Source: JANQIO01 sp038746745
GTDB lineage: Bacteria; Pseudomonadota; Gammaproteobacteria; Pseudomonadales; Halieaceae
Direction: 5' to 3'
Length of the DNA stretch: 64,000 nt
Assembly (NCBI GenBank): GCA_038746745.1
Contig: JBCDKJ010000006.1
Location: 33,447 to 97,446 of the forward strand
This document shows positions 57,541 through 64,000 of the stretch, piece after piece (positions within the stretch are counted from its first letter, which is position 1; each line of letters begins with the position of its first letter). A program made the translations under genes and the position numbers. The notes below the pieces were generated by a model. It had not been told where the DNA came from and did no database searches. It worked only from the letters and a program-made list of their open reading frames with translations.

Positions 57541-58476
57541 GTGTTGAATAAAAGACCACTCACCAACGTTATCGCCTTGCTGTTGCTGGTGTCGGCAAGT
57601 TACGCAGCCTCGTCGCAGTTTTACATAGGGGGTCGCAAAGCAGGCCAGGCTGCTTTGGTATTTCAATCGGACTTTGGTCTGGAAGAGCCTGCAGTTGCCT
57701 CCATGAAGGGGGTTGCCTATGGCGTTTCGGCACAGCTATCCATGTTCGATATCACCCATGAAATACCGGTCTTCAACATCTGGGAAGCCGCCTACCGACT
57801 GAATCAGGTCGCGCGCTATTGGCCTGCCGGCACGGTATTTGTATCTGTCGTAGATCCGGGTGTTGGCACCGATCGAAAATCCGTGGTCCTGAAAACCCGG
57901 TCGGGGCATTACTTTGTGAGCCCCGACAATGGCTCGCTGACGTTGGTTGCAGAGACCCTGGGCATAGATGAAGTTCGACGCATTGACGAGTCTGTTAATC
58001 GGTTGTCCGGTTCACGACGGTCGCACACTTTCCACGGTCGAGATGTGTATGCCTATACCGGGGCCCGACTCGCGGCGGCGGTCATCACTTTCGAGCAGGT
58101 GGGACCTGTGCTGGAGGCTGCTGTGGTCAGCATCCCCTATCAAAAACCCGCACTGGAAGGAGGCAGGCTGCGGGGCACTATTCCCGTACTCGACGCGCAT
58201 TATGGCAACGTGTGGACCAACATCGACGTAGAACTTTTTGATCAACTCAATGTTCAGGTTGGCGAGACAGTAAAGGTTAGGATCAGCGACAGTGGCAGCG
58301 TGCTTTATGAAGCAGAGGTCCCTTTTGTCAGCTCTTTTGGTGGCGTCGAGCTCGGCAAGCCCGCACTCTACGTAAACGATATTCTCAACATCGGCCTGGC
58401 GATCAATCAGGGAAACTTCGCGGCAGCGCATGGCATCAGCCCGGGACCATCCAAAACCATCGAACTCTGGCAATAG
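57541..58476 (+). CDS. SAM hydroxide adenosyltransferase family protein with signal peptide
   Basis: A 311-residue protein of the DUF62 / SAM hydroxide adenosyltransferase (chlorinase/fluorinase fold) family, which splits S-adenosylmethionine to adenosine and methionine. QSDFG (42-46), DPGVGTDR with D105 and R112, FVSPDNG (125-131) and HTFHGRD with H165 reproduce the catalytic Asp-Arg-His set. A clear signal peptide occupies about 1-22 (hydrophobic core IALLLLVSASYA), which is surprising because SAM is cytoplasmic. GTG 57541 is the start. It is followed 36 bases later by an exported cupin, suggesting a periplasmic pair. Confidence 0.85.
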   Translation: MLNKRPLTNVIALLLLVSASYAASSQFYIGGRKAGQAALVFQSDFGLEEPAVASMKGVAYGVSAQLSMFDITHEIPVFNIWEAAYRLNQVARYWPAGTVFVSVVDPGVGTDRKSVVLKTRSGHYFVSPDNGSLTLVAETLGIDEVRRIDESVNRLSGSRRSHTFHGRDVYAYTGARLAAAVITFEQVGPVLEAAVVSIPYQKPALEGGRLRGTIPVLDAHYGNVWTNIDVELFDQLNVQVGETVKVRISDSGSVLYEAEVPFVSSFGGVELGKPALYVNDILNIGLAINQGNFAAAHGISPGPSKTIELWQ

Positions 58477-58512
58477 TCTTGCCTGGGGATAGATAGAAAG
58501 AAGGAAATCAGA

Positions 58513-58971
58513 ATGAAACAGATGATGAAGGCGGTAGCACCGCTGGCAGTGGCAGTGGCATGGCTGACATTCAGCACAGGTTCGGTAGCGGACCATGCGG
58601 CCAAGCCCGGTGTTAAGTTCTACAGCAAGGCGGATCTGGCCGGTGAGGTCTTTGAGCGGGATGGTGTGATCGATGAGAAGGAAACCATCGACGGCGAGGT
58701 CTGGACTGCCAAGGATTTCAGTATCTTCACCAGCAACGATGAGGTGCTGGACATGGGTTTCTATCGATCGGACGCGGTACGCGCCCCGGTGGACAGCTAC
58801 AGTGTCGACGAGTTCATGGTGTTTCTTAAGGGCGGTGTCGACCTGATTGCCGACGATGGAAGCGTTACAAAGGTCAGAGCCGGTGATGCCGTTTTCATAG
58901 AAAAGGGTTGGAAAGGTATCTGGGATACCCAGGGCTACGAAAAGATCTACGTGATCTATAGCACGGACTAA
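58513..58971 (+). CDS. Exported cupin-domain protein
   Basis: A 152-residue protein with a signal peptide (about 1-26, ending SVADH) and one cupin beta-barrel. The motifs SVDEFMVFLKGGVDLIADDG and AGDAVFIEKGWKGIWD fit the cupin_3 / sugar-binding type, but few histidines are visible at the metal-binding positions, so it may bind ligand rather than metal. AAGGA lies 7 bases before ATG 58513. It is probably cotranscribed with the exported SAM-hydrolase-like gene. Function unknown. Confidence 0.75.
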   Translation: MKQMMKAVAPLAVAVAWLTFSTGSVADHAAKPGVKFYSKADLAGEVFERDGVIDEKETIDGEVWTAKDFSIFTSNDEVLDMGFYRSDAVRAPVDSYSVDEFMVFLKGGVDLIADDGSVTKVRAGDAVFIEKGWKGIWDTQGYEKIYVIYSTD

Positions 58972-59002
58972 TCCACGTCTTTCGCGGGACGCTCACGCTG
59001 TT

Positions 59003-59929
59003 TCAATCTGCAGCGTCTTCGGTTTTCTCCCAGCGAGGGCGCAGGCCCTCAAGGGCGAGTTGGTTTCTCGCCTCTGCGAGATCGGCGCTGTAGATCAGCA
59101 TTTTTTTCCGCAGCAGCGCCAACAGGGGGTGCAGTTTGTCTTTCTGCTCAGGATGTCTCCGTATAAAGTCTTCCAGCGTTCTGAATCGATACACGGTCTG
59201 CGTAATAGCGCTTGCCATCATGCCCTCTCGATACATATGGAGATGGTCTCTCTGAGCATGAAGATGCTGATTGCTGCGAGAGGCGTTATGTTTTCGAAGC
59301 TTTAGCAATGGCTCCCCAATGAAATGAACTCCCTTCAGCAGTGCTGCCTGGAAGGGCAAAATCCAGTCCGTTTGAAAGGCACTGTACCGATTTTCCAGCC
59401 CTCCGAATTCGCGATAAAGCGCCATGTTCCAGGCAAGCGTTGCACCGTGGTGAGTGACGCGCCATCCATACTTGATCAGGTTATCGATACCAGGCTCCGG
59501 GTTTGAGTCTACCGGGCACAGCAGTCCAAGGGGCCGACCGTTGTGATCGATACACTCTGCGTTGCTGCTTACCAGAGTAACGTCATGTTCCCGCAGTGCG
59601 GCGACTAACTGTGATACGCGATGCGGCAAGGCGATGTCATCAGAATGCGCGATGACGAAGTACTCGCCCTCGGCTTTTTCCAGAATCGCATTGTAGTTCT
59701 CGACGCGGCGCTGCTCTTGATTGCGTTGCAGCAATAGCTGATGAGGTCCGTCGTAGGCTTGCGTGAGCTTTTGTATGAGGTCCCAGGAGCCATCGGTAGA
59801 GCAGTCATCACTGATGATGATCTGCAAGGGTCGATAGTCCTGGGCCAGCAGCGACGCGATAGCCTGTGGGAGATAGTCCACGTCCTGATAGGACGTTAAA
59901 CCCAGTGTGACCAGCGGCGCATCTTTCAT
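59003..59929 (-). CDS. Family 2 glycosyltransferase
   Basis: A 308-residue GT-A-fold family 2 glycosyltransferase. LVTLGLTSYQDVDYLPQAIASL begins the fold, IISDDCSTDGSWD (residues about 38-50) binds the nucleotide sugar, and VIAHSDDIALPHR includes the DxD-like metal motif. A long charged C-terminal part (about 225-308) is likely helical. Its ATG overlaps the stop of the epimerase/decarboxylase gene (ATGA at 59926-59929), so the two form a coupled pair for cell-surface polysaccharide synthesis. The sugar transferred is not assignable. Confidence 0.87.
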   Translation of the reverse strand: MKDAPLVTLGLTSYQDVDYLPQAIASLLAQDYRPLQIIISDDCSTDGSWDLIQKLTQAYDGPHQLLLQRNQEQRRVENYNAILEKAEGEYFVIAHSDDIALPHRVSQLVAALREHDVTLVSSNAECIDHNGRPLGLLCPVDSNPEPGIDNLIKYGWRVTHHGATLAWNMALYREFGGLENRYSAFQTDWILPFQAALLKGVHFIGEPLLKLRKHNASRSNQHLHAQRDHLHMYREGMMASAITQTVYRFRTLEDFIRRHPEQKDKLHPLLALLRKKMLIYSADLAEARNQLALEGLRPRWEKTEDAAD

Positions 59930-60960
59930 CGCGGCAACGCTAACAGCGCCGCATGGTTTTTACGGCAGTACGCCATCGTCGCCGCAAAGGTCTGCTCCAG
60001 ATCGAACTCGGGGTGCCATCCCAGCGTATGCAGCTTGCTGATGTCCGGAACTCGACGGTCACAGTCTTCATAGCCTTTGCCATAGAACTCATCGCCTGAA
60101 ACGTACTGATCGTCACTGGCAGCGGTTTCGCCTGTTTGTTGCTCAAACAGGCGTCGCATCAGTGCGGCCAGCTCTGCGATAGAGGTTTCATTGCCCGGGT
60201 TGCCAATATTAATAATCTGGTTTCTCGTTTGTTCGGGGTTTTGAATAATCGTTGCGATGGCTCGGACGGCGTCGCCGATGTAAGTGAAGCACCGGCGGCT
60301 GCTGCCGCCATTGACCAGCGGCAGCGACTTTTTCTCCAGCAAGGCGTTCATAAAGCTGGCAAACACCCTGGGAACTGCATGCTCTGATGGACCTATCCAG
60401 TCCATTAAGGGGCCAACAAAGTTGAACGGCCTGACAATGGTGTAGTCGAGATCGCCGTTGAGTCCGTGCGCATGGATGATGCGATCCATCATTTGCTTTG
60501 CGCTGCTGTAGATCCAGCGATGATTGCTAATAGGCCCCAGTACGCAGTCGCTGAGGTCTTCGCGAAAAGGCTCTGAGCTGCCGCCGGTTTTACCGTACAC
60601 CTCGCAGGTGGAGAAATGCAGGATGCGCTTCTGAAACCTCACGCAGGCCTCTAAAACCCGAAGGTTGTCGTGCAGATTGAGCTCCACGACCTCAAGTGGC
60701 GTGCCTATGAACTGCTTGGGCAATACATGCGCAATCAGATTAACCACCAGGTCTGCATCAGACACCGCAGACGCCAGCGCTGGGGCATCCTCTCTGACAT
60801 CACAACTGACAAATCGACAGGCGCTGCTATCTGCAAAGCGCTGCTGCAGCTTTGCGGCATCTCTGTCATACACAGTGACTTCAAACTGAGAAAGTGTGCT
60901 CAGGTGCAGCGCCAGGTTACTGCCTATGAAGCCGCCACCCCCTAGCAGTGCAATGCGCAT
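59926..60960 (-). CDS. Extended-SDR sugar nucleotide enzyme, ArnA-decarboxylase-like
   Basis: A 344-residue NAD-dependent extended SDR resembling the C-terminal UDP-glucuronate decarboxylase domain of ArnA. It has GGGGFIGSN (7-15), E120 in STCEVYG, Y151 and K155 in YSSAK, and GGSSRRCFTYI, where the ArnA arginine occurs. These match the residues ArnA uses to oxidise UDP-glucuronate and release CO2 (the 4-keto pentose product). No formyltransferase domain is fused. It is paired with the glycosyltransferase, so a pentose-containing surface glycan is plausible. Epimerase or decarboxylase action cannot be told apart fully. Confidence 0.87.
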   Translation of the reverse strand: MRIALLGGGGFIGSNLALHLSTLSQFEVTVYDRDAAKLQQRFADSSACRFVSCDVREDAPALASAVSDADLVVNLIAHVLPKQFIGTPLEVVELNLHDNLRVLEACVRFQKRILHFSTCEVYGKTGGSSEPFREDLSDCVLGPISNHRWIYSSAKQMMDRIIHAHGLNGDLDYTIVRPFNFVGPLMDWIGPSEHAVPRVFASFMNALLEKKSLPLVNGGSSRRCFTYIGDAVRAIATIIQNPEQTRNQIINIGNPGNETSIAELAALMRRLFEQQTGETAASDDQYVSGDEFYGKGYEDCDRRVPDISKLHTLGWHPEFDLEQTFAATMAYCRKNHAALLALPR

Positions 60961-61190
60961 CGTCGCGCTCCCATTGCAGGGCTCTGACTGTTAGTGTCAG
61001 CCCCGGCTGGCGGCTGGTCAAGCGAAGGACGCCTTGCGGGGTCTGGCGACGCAGTCCTGCAAGGAGTGAAGCGCGTCTATAGGAATTTTGTTACGCTCTC
61101 GTCCGCCCCGCAGGTGCCGAAGCGCTGATAGCGCGAATACCTCGGCCGCGGTGCGGTGGGCATACACCAGTAGTTGAGTTGGAGAGTTTA

Positions 61191-61937
61191 ATGGCGGGTA
61201 AGCTTGTGCTCTGTCGGCACGGTCAGAGTGAGTGGAACTTACAGAACTTGTTCACCGGTTGGGTCGACGTTGACCTCACCGAACAGGGGATACAGGAGGC
61301 GACGACGGCGGGACAGCAGTTACGCGACCTCGGCATTGAATTTGATATCGCCTATACCTCAGTCTTAAAGCGCGCGATTCGTACGCTCTGGATCATGCTG
61401 GATGGCATGGACCGGATGTGGATACCAGTGGTGCGCGACTGGCGGCTCAATGAGCGTCACTACGGGGCCCTGCAGGGCCTTAACAAAGCCGAAACTGCGG
61501 CAAAATACGGCGACGAGCAGGTGCATATCTGGCGCCGCAGCTATGATATTCCGCCGCCAGAGCTTGGCGCTGATGATGAAGGGCATCCATCCAGAGAACC
61601 CCGCTACAGAGGCATTAGCACGCTTCCCGGGAGTGAATCACTGGCAACCACGCTGGAGCGCGTCCTGCCCTGCTGGAACGAAGTGATCGCACCAGACCTG
61701 AAGGCGGGCAAAAGCGTTTTGGTGGCGGCGCATGGCAATTCCCTGCGTGCGCTGGTGAAAATGCTCGATGGGATATCTGATGAGGACATTACAGGTCTCA
61801 ACATCCCCACTGGCGTTCCCATTGTGTATGAGTTGGCGGAGGATCTGTCGGCTGTGTCCCGGGAATTCCTCGGCGATCCGGAGGCGGTCGCAAAAGCAGC
61901 CACCGCCGTTGCGGGGCAGGGCAAGTCGGAGCATTAG
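61191..61937 (+). CDS. gpmA: 2,3-bisphosphoglycerate-dependent phosphoglycerate mutase
   Basis: A 248-residue cofactor-dependent phosphoglycerate mutase, interconverting 3- and 2-phosphoglycerate in glycolysis. RHGQSEWN (9-16) carries the phospho-histidine H10, WRLNERHYGALQG the catalytic Glu, and AAHGNSLRAL the second histidine. Its length equals typical GpmA. ATG 61191 follows GGAG by 7 bases; a longer in-frame start at 61179 lacks a site. The gene is monocistronic and converges with the aldehyde dehydrogenase gene. Confidence 0.95.
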   Translation: MAGKLVLCRHGQSEWNLQNLFTGWVDVDLTEQGIQEATTAGQQLRDLGIEFDIAYTSVLKRAIRTLWIMLDGMDRMWIPVVRDWRLNERHYGALQGLNKAETAAKYGDEQVHIWRRSYDIPPPELGADDEGHPSREPRYRGISTLPGSESLATTLERVLPCWNEVIAPDLKAGKSVLVAAHGNSLRALVKMLDGISDEDITGLNIPTGVPIVYELAEDLSAVSREFLGDPEAVAKAATAVAGQGKSEH

Positions 61938-62032
61938 AGTCTTAGCACCAGAACGCCAGTACTCAAGCGAAGCTATATGAGAGGTCGGTGGAGTCTCTAT
62001 GCTGCTCGGGCTGCGCGAATGCTCACTACCTC

Positions 62033-63574
62033 TTATGACAGCCAGCGGCCAATGGGTGTTTTAAGCCACAGGATTTGCATGAACTTGATCATGCCCTCTG
62101 CAGTCTTGGCAGTGTAGGGGAAGGCGTTGGGCATCTTGCCACCGCGCTTCTCCACCACTACCGGCATTTCATGGCAGTAGCCGCGAAGCCCTTTTTTGCC
62201 ATTCACCTGGCCGACACCGGAGTTTTTGCGCCCGCCAAAGGGTGCGGCCGGGATGCCGTAGCTTACAGCCATGTCGTTGACCGAGCACGCGCCGGTATCG
62301 ATTTGCAGCGCAAGTGACAGCCCGCGATTCTTGTCTTCAGACCAGACGCTGCCATTCAGACCGTAGTCTGAGTCATTGGCCAGCCGCACGGCTTCAGCTT
62401 CGTCTTTGACTTTCTGGATGCACAGAATTGGGCCAAAGGTTTCTTCCCGCATGATCTCCATCTCATTGCTGACGTCTGTCATTACCGTAGGTTGGTAGTA
62501 GAGCCCCGTCAGCTCGGGATGCCTTCCACCTCCCATGTGAATGGTGGCGCCCTTATCGCGAGCATCTTCCACGTGGCGCTCGATGATATCCATCTGGCGA
62601 TCCCAGAATACGGCGCCCACGCTTTCGTCAAAGCCGTGCTCCGTGCCCTGTTTCAAATCCTTGCCCGCCGCTAGCACCTTGTCGAGGAACTGGTCATACA
62701 CGGCTTCCACCACGTATATACGCTCCGTGCCACAGCAGTAGTGGCCGGTATTCATACAAGAACCCAGCCAGGCGCCCTGAGCCGCGCGATCCAGATCGGC
62801 GTCTGCGCACACGATCATGGCGTCATTGCCACCCAGTTCCAGCGTGACGGGAATCAACTGCTGGGCGCAGGCCGTGGCGATCTTGCGTCCGGTGGCAACA
62901 CTGCCGGTGAAGGAGACTTTATCCACTCCGCCCTCGACGATGGCGGCTCCGGTTTCACCATCGCCCAGCAACACCTGAATCACACCTTCTGGTACGCCCG
63001 CCTCAAGAAAAATCGTCTCTGCCAGCTTCGCCGAATAGGGCGTAACCTCGCTGCCCTTCGCCACAACGGTGTTGCCAGCCAGCATTGCCTGGCAGGCCTG
63101 GTTCATTACCAGTACAAAAGGCCCGTTCCAGGGGGTGATTAAACCGACCACGCCCAGCGGCTTGTAGGTGATGAGGAGTTTCTTGGTAAACCCGAGCACC
63201 CCGTGAATTTTGCGCGTGCGCGGCTTAAGAAAGGCCTCCGCATGTTTCGCGTAGTAGCACAGCGAGTCGGCGACGGAGAAGACTTCCATACTAAGGGCGT
63301 CGGTGCGGGCTTTGCCGGTTTCGCTGACCACGGTATCCATAATCAGGTCCGCTTTCTCCACCACCAGCTCGCAGGCTCTCTGCATGATGGCTGCGCGTTC
63401 CTTGAAGCTGCGCGCAGCCCACTGTGGCTGCGCTTCTCGGGCGCGCTGGATAGCTACTGCCACATCTTCGCGATTGGCGCAGACCAATTCGCCGGTGGGC
63501 TCCAGGGTCATGGGGCTGATCAGTTGCAGGCGACGGCGGGCTCCCGACTCCTCCATGGGCTCGTAGATAGACAT
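62033..63574 (-). CDS. NAD(P)+-dependent aldehyde dehydrogenase
   Basis: A 513-residue aldehyde dehydrogenase superfamily member. N150 (TPWN), E246 (TLELGGN) and nucleophile C280 (GHYCCG) have the canonical spacing, and FTGSVATGR (222-230) is the coenzyme loop. A C-terminal extension of about 30 residues past the usual end (FPYTAKTAEGMIKFMQIL) carries a hydrophobic stretch that may attach it to the membrane, as in fatty-aldehyde dehydrogenases. ATG 63574 has AAAGGT 6 bases upstream. Substrate unknown; a lipid aldehyde is possible. Confidence 0.9.
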   Translation of the reverse strand: MSIYEPMEESGARRRLQLISPMTLEPTGELVCANREDVAVAIQRAREAQPQWAARSFKERAAIMQRACELVVEKADLIMDTVVSETGKARTDALSMEVFSVADSLCYYAKHAEAFLKPRTRKIHGVLGFTKKLLITYKPLGVVGLITPWNGPFVLVMNQACQAMLAGNTVVAKGSEVTPYSAKLAETIFLEAGVPEGVIQVLLGDGETGAAIVEGGVDKVSFTGSVATGRKIATACAQQLIPVTLELGGNDAMIVCADADLDRAAQGAWLGSCMNTGHYCCGTERIYVVEAVYDQFLDKVLAAGKDLKQGTEHGFDESVGAVFWDRQMDIIERHVEDARDKGATIHMGGGRHPELTGLYYQPTVMTDVSNEMEIMREETFGPILCIQKVKDEAEAVRLANDSDYGLNGSVWSEDKNRGLSLALQIDTGACSVNDMAVSYGIPAAPFGGRKNSGVGQVNGKKGLRGYCHEMPVVVEKRGGKMPNAFPYTAKTAEGMIKFMQILWLKTPIGRWLS

Positions 63575-63733
63575 GCTTGGACCTTTGCGTTCGGTTTTGA
63601 TCAGTCTTACAGCTACGGACAGCAGAGACCAGCCAGCGAGCACCGATCTGGTACGCAGGCTTTAACTATCTGCAAAAATTGTACTAGACCTCGTACAACC
63701 AGATGCTTGCCTGGACTGTCTGGTATGGACCGC

Positions 63734-64000
63734 TTAAGGGGCAATGCCAACCGCGCGCTTTAATGCTCCGAGCCGGGACCTTGCGACGGGTATCGCGATA
63801 TCTACGCCGGCTAGATAGATCTCGTGGCCGCGCCCACGGGTTTTCAGTGATGCGATGTGATTCAGATTGACCAGGTAGCTGCGATGCACCCGAATGAAAG
63901 AGTGTGCTTCCAGCCGCTGTGAGAACTGCTCCAGCGTGGTATCTGAAATGAGTGTATCGCGCCGATGCACGGCCGCTCCCTGTGCTGACAGGTGGATGCG
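63734..64000 (-). CDS. LytTR DNA-binding domain regulator, 5' part outside window
   Basis: The C-terminal 88 codons of a LytTR-domain protein. SFIRVHRSYLVNLNHIASL is the hallmark DNA-binding beta-strand/loop sequence, followed by GRGHEIYLAGVDIAIPVARS. The preceding receiver domain or other N-terminal part lies beyond the window. Most are two-component response regulators. Their promoters use pairs of imperfect direct repeats, none of which was recognised here. Confidence 0.85.
   Translation of the reverse strand, partial: RIHLSAQGAAVHRRDTLISDTTLEQFSQRLEAHSFIRVHRSYLVNLNHIASLKTRGRGHEIYLAGVDIAIPVARSRLGALKRAVGIAP

Overview
The window looks like chromosome of a moderately GC-rich aerobic, heterotrophic, probably marine gammaproteobacterium. 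The gene content resembles the Halieaceae/OM60-type Cellvibrionales, but that placement is inference from gene content and not a phylogeny. Two TonB-dependent receptors, many exported peptidases, a DUF1800/DUF1501 pair, a stand-alone P450, a BKACE gene, an ArsS-type radical SAM gene and Fur-box-like sites all fit. No rRNA, tRNA, insertion sequence, phage gene or CRISPR array was seen. Genes are tightly packed, with many ATGA/GTGA overlaps.

Layout. (a) 1-19.7 kb is a peptide-degradation region: an M81 (MlrC-like) metallopeptidase coupled to a beta-lactamase-fold hydrolase (MlrB is of that superfamily), two tandem TAP-type S33 hydrolases coupled to a second beta-lactamase-fold membrane protein, and an operon of TonB receptor, M20 peptidase and DUF885 peptidase. 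Four promoters in this region (before the M81 gene, before each S33 gene and before the receptor) carry the same 16-bp imperfect palindrome, ATCTT-N6-AAGAT, on or next to the -35 box, which suggests one unidentified repressor controls them. Embedded here are a sulfur/2-oxobutanoate group (cystathionine gamma-synthase family, threonine dehydratase family, homocysteine S-methyltransferase) and a ferric-reductase-like trio (DUF3649, PepSY, DUF3325). (b) 19.7-27.4 kb: DUF1800/DUF1501, an ECF sigma factor with its anti-sigma factor, an S8 protease carrying fifteen perfect 8-residue acidic repeats, and an outer-membrane barrel. (c) 27.6-37.1 kb: branched-chain aminotransferase, small envelope proteins, a queuosine-precursor transporter, an Fe(II) oxygenase, an MltC-like transglycosylase, a P450 and a DUF418 protein. 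(d) 37.4-40.9 kb: barrel, cupredoxin and class III cyclase in one operon. (e) 40.9-43.9 kb: two purine-type phosphoribosyltransferases around a methyltransferase, then an ArsS-like radical SAM protein. (f) 43.9-48.1 kb: LysR regulator divergent from BKACE, SDR and APC transporter, a likely beta-hydroxy/beta-keto acid catabolic unit. (g) 48.2-51.9 kb: His-rich DUF2946-like protein, siderophore-type TonB receptor and a CopC/DJ-1 fusion, suggesting metal acquisition. (h) 51.9-55.5 kb: ferredoxin-NADP reductase, FMN-dependent 2-hydroxy-acid dehydrogenase and a metal exporter near two Fur-box-like sites. (i) 55.9-64 kb: KefB-type antiporter, a secreted SAM hydroxide adenosyltransferase, a cupin, a glycosyltransferase/epimerase pair, phosphoglycerate mutase, an aldehyde dehydrogenase and the end of a LytTR regulator.

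The best candidates for something undescribed are the palindrome-linked peptidase/receptor regulon, the 8-residue-repeat S8 protease next to an ECF/anti-sigma pair, and the CopC/DJ-1 fusion in a metal-receptor operon.
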